Assembly (NCBI GenBank): GCA_036172665.1
Contig: CM069876.1
Span: 43,121,001-43,185,000, forward strand
Source of the DNA: Prosopocoilus inquinatus
Lineage: Eukaryota; Arthropoda; Insecta; Coleoptera; Lucanidae
Length of the DNA stretch: 64,000 bases
Direction of reading: 5' to 3'
Position 1 is the first letter of the stretch. Each line of letters opens with the position of its first letter. Below the pieces are notes generated by a model that saw only the letters and a list, made by a program, of their open reading frames with translations, did not search any database and was not told where the DNA came from. A program made the position numbers and the translations under genes. Positions 41,401 to 49,951 of this stretch are shown here, piece after piece.

Positions 41401-43231
41401 AAAACTATAAAGAATAACACAGGGCTCTATTCTCGGTCCTGTATTGTTCTCCATTTATACTAAAAAGATCACCTCAGTCCTGAGGCACTGTCAGGCTCAT
41501 CTCTACGCTGATGATACCCAGCTGTGCTATTCTTTCTTACCGCATGAATTTGATAAAGCAATCCAAAATATTAATTCAGATCTCCAATCCTTGTCTGATT
41601 ATTCAAAAAAACACTGTCTTCATCTCAACCCTTCGAAATCATTAGTGATGCTCTTCGGTAGCAAAATCAAGCGGTTACATTTTCAAAATCGCACTCATCT
41701 TACAATCGATGGTGTGCTTATTCCTGTTGTCAACCAAGCAAGGAATTTGGGTGTTGTTGTCGATGATAATTTACGTTTTTAAAACTCATGTTTCAAAATT
41801 ATTGCAACAGGCTTACTCGGTTTTAAAAGTTTTGTTTGACAACAGGAAGCAGCTAAATCAGCGTTTAAAGTTGCAACTGTGCGAATCTCTTGTGTTATCC
41901 AAGTTCAATTATTGTGATGCATTATACCATTCATGTTTAGACAGTGAGGATGTGGGCAGAATACAGAGAATACAAAACAGCTGCCTCCGTTTTGTATATG
42001 GAATAAGAAAATATGAACATGTTTCTCATACTCTCAAATGGGCTTCATGGTTGAATATGTTTAACAGGCGTAAGCTTCATTCTGCTACCTTATTTTATTC
42101 TATTACAGTTTACAAAACGCCACCGTATCTCTATAATAAAATTAAGTATAGGACGGATATTCACAATATAAATATTAGATTCAAGAATGTTATCACAATA
42201 CCTTCTCATAAATACGAATTTTATAAGCGCAGTTTTTCTTATAATATCGCTAATATGCTGAATGGTATTCCGTCATATATTAAACAAGGTAGTGTGGCTG
42301 CTTTCAAATACAATTATAAGAATTATTTAGTCAGAGAGCAGTTCGTCTAGAGTGCTTGAGCTGTAAGGAAATTGCTTTCTTGTCTACTTAGATGTGTGCA
42401 AAACTAACTGAGTGGCTCTTAAGGGCAGAAGGAAGATCAAGAATCCTCTGTTTGTAGAATTCTTGATTCTGCGCCCTTTGACTGACGTCAATACTCATTA
42501 AGTTACATTGTATTACTGCATTGTACTGCATTGTATTACTATTGTCTGTCGGTCAATAAACTTATTATTATAAGATGTTTGCAGATTGTGGAAGACTTTA
42601 GCACACACTCTGTACATACATGTATTTTGATTTGATAGATTGAACTGTTTTTTTACTCTTTTCGCCTTAAAAAAAAGGCAGCTCTGAACACATCGAGAGC
42701 ATTGTTTTTAACGCGAATTTTTGAATTTGCTTAAAACTAAGATTTCATAATAATTTCAGGAAACGTCAAAATGAGTAGGCATAAAAAAATTTAACATGGC
42801 AGAACTAAAAAAAACAAAAACAAAAACATAAAGCTCTCCTGAATTGCAGATTTTTGCTTTTTACAACCTTTTGATTATACGAGCTGACGTTTGAAGAAGA
42901 AATAAAATTATTATTTTAATTTTTTTTTTTATTCGTACACGCACTTGCGAGCCAGTTTTATTATAAACGATCTAAATTCGGGATTTTATATTACCCGTTC
43001 AAATGAAAACATCGGAAAATCCGCTTTCGAAACGCGCAGACCTTGCGCAAAATTTCGAAACACACGGTCTATTTTTGCGGCCGGCCGTTAATAATACTGT
43101 TTACGTAATTAAGGTTGAAAACTATAGTATATAGAACAAAACGGCCGTTAAAAATAGAAAAGTCGCAAACACTCACCGAAGTAGGCCAAAGACAGGACGA
43201 GGAACAAGGCACGAAATTTATTATTATCCAT
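22119..43231 (-). CDS. Two-Ig-domain, probably GPI-anchored cell-surface protein
   Basis: Six coding exons, in transcript order 43177-43231, 29004-29369, 23284-23401, 23027-23217, 22484-22546 and 22119-22201, join in phases 1, 1, 2, 1, 1 to give 291 aa. Residues 1-19 are a signal peptide (MDNNKFRALFLVLSLAYFA). Ig domain 1 is V-set-like, with Cys45, Trp62 and Cys122 in the motif LSGEYMC. Ig domain 2 is atypical: Cys in VVLVCIASG and in TQFVCELKI, with no clear Trp. Sequons include NVT and NRT. The C-terminus is small residues (SSA), a spacer, then a hydrophobic tail ending at the stop, typical of a GPI signal. It may be an insect two-Ig protein related to the beaten-path type; family assignment is uncertain. 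Confidence 0.85.
22731..22946. mobile_element. MITE-like element with AGGGAAAAGAA ends, copy 1
   Basis: The left end taataatcagggaaaagaaa with tcggcccactt and the right end gagtgggcc with attcttttccctgctaata are inverted repeats. It lies in the intron before exon 22484-22546. A second copy is at 23643-23866. Confidence 0.82.
23643..23866. mobile_element. MITE-like element with AGGGAAAAGAA ends, copy 2
   Basis: The left end ttattatcagcgaaaagaat and cgggccactt pair with aagtggcctgaattc and ttttccctggttatta. It is about 70-75% similar in layout to copy 1. The two copies bracket the two exons of Ig domain 2. Confidence 0.82.
24139..24175. repeat. Dispersed repeat shared with 62611-62650
   Basis: gaaactgagctta, a short variable part, then agttgaggtaagtggctcag, and further on ctggaacaactaa, recur near 62611-62690 as gaaactgagctta, agttgaggtgagtggctcag and atggaacaactga. 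Confidence 0.7.
25975..26915. repeat. About 0.9 kb of purine-rich (A-rich) strand-asymmetric DNA
   Basis: The plus strand has very few pyrimidines outside short cga and atg words; blocks such as aacgaaaaacaaaagg and aaaacaaatgaa recur. Four long minus-strand ORFs here are Phe/Leu/Ser-only artefacts. Confidence 0.7.
27336..27370 (+). repeat. ACAGGGTGA element end, family member 1
   Basis: tacagggtgactcagaataa continues with gtgtcctacccgtta. It is the inverted complement of 30437-30471 and of 16904-16940. Similarity to the third copy continues inward for about 25 bp (actaaagtcatgcg). Confidence 0.7.
28225..28672. repeat. Degenerate ~93-bp tandem repeat, about five copies
   Basis: Each unit reads gatcctcctttcc, tttgcattggcaa, gataaaactaatttatta, ttgtatcc and ttttgatttttcaggttggg. 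The aaactaattta word recurs near 28246, 28340, 28438, 28530 and 28618. Confidence 0.8.
28690..28899 (+). other. Small unassigned ORF, possible retrocopy fragment
   Basis: A frame with coding-like composition (KFKLVRMVLNTNLQ, DPNAPRESLQTILTVLPEA, LLRSILEEKYKA) ends at TAA. It has no upstream exon that I can connect, lies in antisense to the Ig gene intron and abuts a tandem repeat. I do not recognise a family. Confidence 0.3.
29004..29369 (-). CDS. Ig gene exon 2: first Ig domain
   Basis: The acceptor is cttgtttcag and the donor gtgagt. The 366 nt encode one complete V-set-like Ig fold: ILDCGF (strand B), IKWFYEG (strand C), SALKITNISS and LSGEYMC (strands E to F). One domain per exon with phase-1 borders at both ends is the usual Ig-superfamily gene architecture. 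Confidence 0.9.
30437..30471 (-). repeat. ACAGGGTGA element end, family member 2
   Basis: taacgggtcggacacttatt continues with ttgaatgaccctgta. It is inverted relative to 27336-27370; the interval between them contains the first Ig exon. Confidence 0.7.
30700..32530. repeat. T-rich GTTGAGTTGG repeat with a ~488-bp tandem duplication
   Basis: Degenerate blocks of ttaatttttaatttctg alternate with ggttgagttgg words. A longer unit at 31329-31810 is repeated at 31818-32300 (tgagctgatctc at 31463 and 31951; aggattaggtccagctgag in both). Confidence 0.8.
36555..36677. mobile_element. Hairpin element with ~40-bp arms
   Basis: The left arm has taagtacaaagttttttt and atctcaaaccggacagaaa; the right arm (36635-36677) has tttctgtccggtttgagat and aaaaaactttgtactta. 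The loop has ctcaacgtttcgctata, which is also found at 49194-49320. Confidence 0.8.
38157..38252. mobile_element. MITE-like element, second copy of the 63639 family
   Basis: gatgaagatacactcagtgt, gtgcatcctaatcgaaaacg and ctat match the right half of 63639-63755 closely; the left half (cttttcggttgggatccg) is a diverged inverted copy. Confidence 0.65.
39061..39160 (-). ncRNA. Hammerhead-ribozyme-like core in a repeat (tentative)
   Basis: On the minus strand CTGACGA (39144-39138) is followed by a 6-bp hairpin CTATCG-AAT-CGATAG and then GAAAC (39119-39115), the order of the conserved hammerhead core elements. I cannot place helix III and the cleavage triplet with confidence, so this may be chance. 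Related sequence occurs at 49190-49330. Confidence 0.25.
41417..42572 (+). mobile_element. 5'-truncated LINE insertion inside a tandem repeat copy
   Basis: The insertion splits one ~850-bp repeat unit: the array reads aactataaagaata, then the insert, then gatgtttgcagattgtgg, whereas the other copies are continuous. The 3' UTR contains an inverted repeat (atcaagaat with attcttgat near 42435-42470, inside aagggcag/ctgcgccctt) that could be the 3' stem-loop read by the RT. It ends in aataaacttattattata. Confidence 0.85.
41420..42350 (+). pseudogene. Truncated non-LTR retrotransposon reverse transcriptase
   Basis: The frame opens at the RT motif QGSILGPVLF and continues through HLYADDTQL (the catalytic YADD), LSDYSKKHCLHLNPSKS and ARNLGVVVDDNLRF. 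An extra T in a poly-T run near 41778 then shifts the frame, and it resumes in +1 with THVSKLLQQAYSVLK to the stop at 42350. The 5' part of the RT, the endonuclease and any ORF1 are missing. The motif wording fits the CR1/L2/Jockey supergroup. It is a dead copy by truncation and frameshift. Confidence 0.88.
43177..43231 (-). CDS. Ig gene exon 1: signal peptide
   Basis: ATG is at 43231 reading leftwards, followed by DNNKFRALFLVLSLAYF and the donor gtgagt. Its phase-1 end (G) pairs with the CA that opens the exon at 29369 to make the Ala at the predicted signal cleavage site. The intron is 13.8 kb. Confidence 0.8.
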
Positions 43232-43639
43232 CGGGCACTGTTAAGGGTGGTTAAGCTTGACGAACTAACTTGGTCTGTAACGAGCGCGTGTTTGAAAGGC
43301 GTTGGAAAAAGCGGGAAACGTAACGGCCCTACTGTATACGAGCTCTAAACTATACTGAGGCTATTTTTGTATTTTAACCACCATGCATGCTTAACCATGC
43401 ATGTATGACGTCCATCCTTATTACATTCTATCAGTGGCCACTGTTCTGTCTTGCTTTATGCGTTCATATACCATATTTTTCAAATGAAGAAGCGTGCGCG
43501 CTCTGTATCGTCTAAAGAATTTTTTTATTATGGAAATTTGAGTTGGAATATCCAACCTTACTTACAACATACCCGGAAGAATTTCAAAATATAATTCACG
43601 CATCAGGGGGAAATAAAATTCTTTTATTGTATGCAGGAC

Positions 43640-43834
43640 GATTCTCAACATATACCAATGCCCACTTCATACAGGCCAGGTTCATTAGGTGGGAGAATAC
43701 CCCGACTTCAAAACTGATTCATCTGAAATTATTGCACACAAGGTGATTCTCAACATACACCAACGCCCACTTTACACAGGCCAGGTTCATTAGGTGGGAG
43801 AACACCCCGACTTCAAAACCGATTCATCTGAAAT
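43640..43834. repeat. 105-bp tandem duplication
   Basis: gattctcaacatataccaat, gcccacttcatacaggcca and accccgacttcaaaac recur starting at 43745 with few changes. Non-coding, upstream of the Ig gene. Confidence 0.85.
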
Positions 43835-44179
43835 GCGGTCCAGCAAAGAAATTCACCATTTTAAGTTATCTATCCGTCTTTATTAGTAGAAACTGGATAA
43901 AAACGTGAAGTTTGATGTTCCTACGCGATGACTCAGGCCTGTTTTTGGAGATGGTATTGCCATTACGCATAAATTTGGAAAATGATAGTTTACGTGTATG
44001 ACAAATATTATCAAATAGTGTAAAGAAATCCCATAAAAACTTTTTAATTCGCGAGATAATTTAATATGAAAATGTCCTTTCGTCGGTTGATGAGCCACAC
44101 AAAACGCTGAAACTACTGACAATACACGGAGTGGAGACTTTAATCTGTTTTTTTAATTTTCCGGGTCGATATGCGCTGG

Positions 44180-47040
44180 CCATGCTTATGTTGGACTTCT
44201 TTCCCACTGAATTTAGATTTCTTCTTTCGACTTAAATTTTTGGCTTCGTTTTTCTTTTAAATTGCAGTTTCTATCTTTTATATTTTCTTCATGGTAGGCG
44301 AATAGAATTAGTCCGACTGACCTTGACGCTGCGGATTTTCGTTGCTTTTAATTTTTGATATATTTTTATATCTTCAATTTTTCTACAATTTTTATTTTTT
44401 TCTAAATTAATTTGAATAGAATCAGACCGAGTTCAAGGGGTTTCGGTTTGCTTGGGCTGAATAGACCCATGTTGAGGATTTCAGTTAAGTTGGATTGACC
44501 TTGAGATTAGTTCAGTTTAATTTTATTTTTTTTAATATCCTTAATTATTATTTTTTTTTGTTGAATAGTTTAAGAGGGTTGACTATTTCTACTTTCATTT
44601 TTTTTTAAATTTTTTACTTTCAATAATTTGGGTTGAATTGACCTTGAGATTGATTAGAGCTTAATTTTTATACATTTATTTAGTTCAGCTGACCTTCATA
44701 TTAGTTCATTTTAAAATTTATTTTAAACATTTTTTTATTTCTTGCAATTTTTTGTTTGACTGAAAATAGTTAGCTTAGAGTACAGCAGAGTTGAGTGGTC
44801 TTTGAAATTTAATTTGAACTCCATGGATCAGTTTTATTTTTTTTAATTTAATTTTTTTTATTTGAATTGAATATTTATATCAGGTTGAGTAGACTTGAGT
44901 TGAATTGACCTTGAGATCCGCTGAGGTTTAATTGTAATTGATTTTTTATTCTTAGATTTAGTTTTGCATTTCTTTCCTTGGGTTGGATTGACCAAGGTGC
45001 GATCAAGGTTTAACAAATTTTAATTGAATTTTTATTTTCTTAATTTTTTTGTTTTCGTTTTATTTTTCCTTTCTGCTTGGTTATTTACTTGGTCTTGGTT
45101 CTGACCTTCAGATTTGTGGGACTTAAGAAGTTGAGCTCAGTTGAGTTGGGTTGAGCTTGAATATCTCAATATTCTAGTTCGTATTATGGTTTCTTTAGTT
45201 TTACTGAATATGTATTTGCGTGAATTGAATAAAATTGAGTTCAGTTCGGTTGAGTTGACCTTGAAAATTGGTTGAGCGTAATTAATTTTAAACGATTTAT
45301 AGTTTTTAACATTTCTTACAGCATTCTTTTGTTTTAGATATTTTAGGTTGAGTACAACTTGGCTTGTGTTGACCGTAAATTGAGTTGACCTTGAATTTTT
45401 TCTAAACCCTAATATTGCGGTCCTTGTCATTCTCTTTAGCTTTACTTAATATTTGCTTAACATTTCTTACATTATTTTCTTTTGTTTTTAAAGTCTCAAG
45501 TTGAGTAGACTTGGGCTGTGTTGACCTTGAGTTTCGCTGGTGCTTAATTTAAATTGATGGTTCGATTGAAATGACCTCGAAGATTAGTTGAACTTAATTT
45601 TAAATGATATATATTTTTTAACATTTCTTACATTATTTTTTTTTGTTTTTAATGTCTCAAGTTGAGTAGACTTGGGCTGTGTTGACCTTGAGTTTCGCTG
45701 GTGCTTAATTTAAATTGATGGTTCGGTTGAAATGACCTTGAAGATTAGTTGAGCTTAATTTTAAATGATATATATTTTTTAACACTTTTTACATTATTTT
45801 TCTTTTATTTTTAAAGTCTCAAGTTGAGTAGACTTGGGCTGTGTTGACCTTGAGTTTCGCTCGGGCTTAATTTAAATTGATTTCTTTTATTCTTAGACTT
45901 AATTTAATTTTCTTTTTTGGGTTGGATCGACCAAGGATGGTTACGGTTCAATGTATTTCAACTGATTTTTTATCTTTTTAATTTTTTAGTTTTCATTTTC
46001 ATAATTTTTTTTCTGCTTGGTTATTGGGTTGGTCTTGAGGTGAGTCAGGACAAATAGAACTTCGTCAAACTGACTGATCGGACTTAATTTTTATTGCTTT
46101 CAAATCTTTTTCACATTTTTTCTTGCTTGAATCGAGTGGGGTTGAGTTGGGCTGACATTGAAATTAATTTTGAACTCAATTGTTTAGCTCTATTTTTTTT
46201 ATTTTAGTTTCGTTCTTTTCATTCTTTTTTTAAAATTTTTACTTGGGTTGAGTAAAGTTTACTTGAGTTAGGTTGACTTTGAGATTGGTTGTGGGACTTA
46301 ATTTTAATTGATTTCTTTATTTTTAAATTGTTGTTTAATCTTAATTTTTGTTTTGTTTATTTTTAGTTTTTTTTTTACTTTCATTCTTATTTATTTTTGA
46401 TTTTTTACTCGGATTGAATAGAATTAGATTGGGTAGAGGTAGGTTAGATTGACTTCGGGATTGGTGGAGGCTTAATTTCAATTTATTTTTAATGTTTTCA
46501 AATTTCATTTTTAATTGCTTTTCTCTAGAGAATTTGAGGCGAATTTGGTTTTACTGACTTTTGGATTGGTTGACCTTAGTTTTTATTATCCTTTATTTTT
46601 TTTTACTTGGCTGAATCGAATGAGGTTGTGTTGGGTTTACCATTAAATTCATTTTTGGACTTACCTTGACTTTTTTTTCTTACTTTTATTCTTGTTTGTT
46701 TTTGATTTTTTACTTGGATTGAATAGAATTAAGCCGGGATTCAATTGGGTTAGGTTCACTTCGAGATTGGAATTTTTATTTATTTCTAATGTTTAAAATT
46801 TTTATTTTATTTTTATTTGGGTTGGGTTAAGCTTGAGCTGGGCTAGGCCTAATTTTGTTGAATTTGGTTGTTCTGACGTTCAGATTGTTCGGACTTAATT
46901 TCGTTGCCTTTAAAGTTGAGTTGGTGAGTTAAAATCTAAGTGTTTTTTTTCATTCTAGTTTTTTTAAGTTTTATTTCCTTATTTCTAATTCTCTGCTTGG
47001 TTTGAACAGAGTTAGTTCAGTTAAGTCGACTTGACCATAG
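44180..47040. repeat. T-rich repeat with TGACCTTGA units upstream of the Ig gene
   Basis: Degenerate units alternate ttaattttt tracts with gttgagtt and gaccttgag words. A clear ~162-bp tandem block (gtctcaagttgagtagactt, gggctgtgttgaccttgag) starts at about 45492, 45653 and 45815. It resembles the 30700-32530 repeat in word content. Confidence 0.8.
44318..45853 (-). promoter_or_regulatory. Ten TCAAGGTCA half-sites (minus strand)
   Basis: TGACCTTGA on the plus strand starts at 44318, 44496, 44639, 44906, 45255, 45386, 45522, 45683, 45733 and 45845. Its complement is the monomeric NR5A/FTZ-F1 (also ERR-like) half-site. The sites are 1.1-2.6 kb upstream of the Ig gene start. Whether they are bound is unknown. 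Confidence 0.4.
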
Positions 47041-47713
47041 AGATAAAGAAAACATATTCTTACATGGAAACCTTAACTTGCGAGTGTCATTTTTCATTTA
47101 TTAAAAATATTGTGACGATCTAATGCGTGACGAGTTTGCATCAGAGCCTGCGCGACATCATCTCAAAGCTTCGGCGATGGAATTTTCTGAGCACTTTGAT
47201 AGTCGGACGGGCGCCGGACGGCATGGAGTTTTCGCCAGATCGAACAATCTCGAAAACAAGCCCCGTTTATTTAAACGGTCGGCTGAGGTAATAAAAGAGA
47301 GACATCGACAGTTCGCTTTGAAGTTGCACTAACTGATCGTTCGACTTTTGAAAAAATAAATTAGCTGATAGTCCGCATGCAATAAATTAGTGCCAGCGTC
47401 ACGTTATCAATAAATTTGTTAGGAGTATTAGATTTATCGAGTATTTTATTTTAAAATAAATTAAAACGAACTTTAAATCTGTAACAATACTCATTTCTCT
47501 GTTCAGTTCAGCATTGTCAGAAATTGACAATTTTGGGCTGCAAACGGAAACGGGTTAGAGACTTGGCAACCTTGACCAAAACCATTCAACTTACTAGAAG
47601 ATTCCATTCACGAAAAATGGAATTAATACCAAAGGAAAATGATAGACAAGAGGAAGCGCAAAAGAAAATTTATTACAAAATTAAAAAAAGTGTTGCACAC
47701 AATTAACAAAACT

Positions 47714-49951
47714 TCATAAAACCATTTCTCTGAGCTCATCGTAAATTTTGATCAAGTCACCAACACTTTGGTTGTCATCCACTTCGTCAACTCGCTTCAA
47801 TCGCTTCTTCAAAGCTACAACATTTCGAAGCGTATTTTTATCAACCACACGCGTTTCGGGAGATTGCAAATCTGCAAAGAAAAATTTCTTCAACCTGTAC
47901 AAGTCTTCAGGTGTGGCCTCTATCTGCAAAGTATGAGATTTTTCGTCCAGTTTTATGCTCGCCAAATTTGGTCCGCCCGTAAAAAATTTGGCCGTCGTGA
48001 CATTATCCACCGAGGAAAACGAGGACTTCCTTCTGGGATCGAACTTGTAAAAGCAGTTCTTGATGATGGCCTCGAAGAGCTCGTGCGCGTTGTATTTGCA
48101 GGGAAACCTGTATACCAATACGGTCTGTTTTAATATGCTCTTTGGTATCTTTGGATTGTACAGCCTGGAAACGTGTAATAAATCCAGCGTTGCGTCGTTC
48201 TTTGCTTTAAAATCTGAATAAGATTCTATGTGGTGCGATATATCTATTGGAGTGGATGCAATTTTGAAGTTGGGCCAAATCTCATCACCCGAAGGCCAAG
48301 CGATGGAGACCTCAACCAAAGAGTCCTCCGTGGAAGAATCGAATGGGACCACCACGCAAATGGGATTGAGCACCTTATTCTTTAGGTTTATGCATTTGTT
48401 GACGTGCGATTTTGAGTTTTGCACTCGCACGGTGACCAGCCAGTTCTCGTTGATGATCTTCTCTTGGAACGCGCGCGAAACGTAGATTTCGACGAAATAA
48501 AACTTGCCACCTCGGAATTCGGAGAGGTTTTCGATTTCCTGGCGAGAGATTTTCTCCGAGTACAGGTCGTAAATTTCGAAGACCGAGCTGAAGATTTTCA
48601 CCAGGACCTTGAAGATTTTCCGGGGGGCCAGGTCCTTTTTTAGGGTGATGGCGTTCGCGGTTATTTTCTTGTTCAATTCGACGATTTTGTCTCGTAACGA
48701 ATCGTTCTTGTGGCGTTCCTCTTCGATTTGTTTGATGATGTGCTGATAATTTTCCTGGTGGGTTTCGGATAAGTATTCCATCTGGAAAACAAAGAGAAAA
48801 ACATATTTAGAAAGTTCGATTTGGTTCTCGTTTGCTTTGAAATGTATAATTAAATCGTTGAGTGATCACGCTTTGAAATTTATAATTGAATGGATGAGTG
48901 CATAACGGTGTTCAGTCCAAATTTACTGTGTTGAGAAAACTACAAATAAAATTATCTAGATTTTTTATTTTAAGTAATGATTGGCTTCAGGAGGCTTCAG
49001 ATATACTTACCTGAAAGAATTTTAAGCCAATAATTCACTTAAAATAAAAATCTAGGAAGTTATTTGTTGTTTTCTCAACACAGCAAATTTGGACTGAACA
49101 CGATTATGCACTCACCGATTCAATTGAAACTGACTCTTGTCCGATGGAAATATTGTAAAAAGTAAAAAAGTTTTTAATTTTTAACCGGACAGAATTATAA
49201 ATGGGAAAGCACTCAACGTTTCACTATCGATTGATTAAAGAAGCTATCAATCGATAGTGAATTGATTGAGTGATAGCTTCGTCATTCAATCGATCAATCG
49301 ACAATGAAACGTTGAGTGATTTTCCATTTAGAATTCTGTCCGGTTAAAGATTTTTTATTTGAAACGTATAATCAGACTGAGGACATTTCGGAGCGTTGCT
49401 GTGGTTACGCAGTAGGCTCGCATTGTATGCGTAACCATGGCAACGCTCCGGAATGTTCTCACTCTACTTATCTGTAACTATACATAATTGAAGCACTATC
49501 TCGTCCGATGAAAATTATTATAAAATAAAGTTAAAATTAATTTTGTTGCGGACACTTGAGTTTTATGTCGACGTTTCGCTGTGTATTGTAACTATACAGG
49601 GTGTTTAAAAAAACAGCGAGGCCTGTGATTCTCTTCTTTAAGTGAATACTAACCTTACGTGCTCAGGAAATACGGTTGCGGCTTTTTAGAAAACTGGTAC
49701 ACTAAGAACTGACGTTAAAGTCGAAATTATGGTTGGGGTTAAGTCAGTGGTCGTCAAACTGTGACTTGCGAGAAACCGCCAAATCTATTGGTCAGACCAA
49801 AACCATCTAACCAATCGGCGATTGGGAAAAGTGATCACGTGGTTTAATCTGAGCAGTTTGACAGTGACAGTTCACTTACCTCAGTATAATTATGTAACGT
49901 GTAAATTAAACCTTCATCAGCCGTCTTAATGACAGTGTCATTCATAGTCAT
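47714..49951 (-). CDS. Unrecognised 379-aa protein with N-terminal coiled coil
   Basis: Exon 1 (49951 to 49880) reads MTMNDTVIKTADEGL and ends HNYTE before a perfect donor gtaagt. Exon 2 (48781 to 47714) starts with ATG right after the acceptor ttttccag and joins in phase 0. Residues about 28-70 (QHIIKQIEEERHKNDSLRD) are a coiled coil. The rest looks beta-rich (KFYFVEIYV, WLVTVRVQN, LVEVSIAWPSG) with a charged helical end (VALKKRLKRVDEVDD). A polyadenylation signal (AATAAA on the minus strand) lies about 45 nt past the stop. I do not recognise the family. If exon 1 is wrong, the protein starts at ATG 48781 (355 aa). Confidence 0.8.
48895..49113. mobile_element. MITE-like element with ~95-bp inverted arms
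   Basis: The left arm gtgcataacggtgttcagtc and aaatttactgtgttgagaaa pairs with ttttctcaacacagcaaatt and tggactgaacacgattatgcac. The pairing extends inwards (ttttattttaagtaatgatt with aataattcacttaaaataaa). It lies in the intron of the 379-aa gene. Confidence 0.88.
49131..49350. mobile_element. Palindromic element related to 36555 and 39061
   Basis: aaccggacagaatt, ggaaagcactcaacgtttca and ctatcgattgatt pair with aatcgatcaatcgac, atgaaacgttgagtgatttt and aattctgtccggtt. The shared ccggacag and caacgttt words link it to the two other hairpin elements. Confidence 0.8.
49378..49461. mobile_element. Short palindromic element containing an X-box
   Basis: gaggacatttcggagcgttg pairs with caacgctccggaatgttctc, and ctgtggttacgca with tgcgtaaccatgg. 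GTAACCATGGCAAC at 49431-49444 fits the RFX X-box consensus. Confidence 0.75.

Larger units (their letters stand above)
39211..43015. repeat. Tandem array of ~850-bp units
   Basis: Units start with aaattatgtcttaggtatg at 39211, 40183 and 41028 and contain ctctggcatcaaat, tgatcaccctatacatgct, gcacacactc and cattacccgttcaaatg-like ends. The third unit carries the LINE insertion and ends near 43015, about 160 bp from the first Ig exon. Copies 2 and 3 are nearly identical. Confidence 0.9.
29370..43176 (-). other. Ig gene first intron (13.8 kb)
   Basis: It contains T-rich repeats (30700-32530), a hairpin element (36555-36677), inverted-repeat copies (38157-38252, 39061-39160), the ~850-bp tandem array (39211-43015) and the LINE fragment. 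A GC-richer patch at 33900-34160 has splice-donor-like sites but no certain exon. Nothing else is assignable. Confidence 0.65.
43232..47713. other. Intergenic region between Ig gene start and the 379-aa gene
   Basis: Upstream DNA of the Ig gene (first ~400 bp), the 105-bp duplication, then the long T-rich repeat (44180-47040). A GC-richer ORF at 47123-47332 (KASAMEFSEHFDSRTGAG) has a gtaata donor-like site at its end but no partner exon; I do not call it a gene. Confidence 0.6.

Noticed and set aside
44180..47040. Telomere-like TTGGG/GGTTG words
   Set aside because: They do not form the TTAGG repeat of insect telomeres and sit between genes.
47123..47332. GC-richer 69-codon plus-strand ORF
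   Set aside because: No homology recognised, no partner exon; left as unassigned in the intergenic entry.
49005..49020. Recursive-splice-like site (ttctttcag|gtaagtat on the minus strand) in the 379-aa gene intron
   Set aside because: It lies in the middle of a MITE palindrome and in an intron of only about 1.1 kb, so a chance juxtaposition is likelier.
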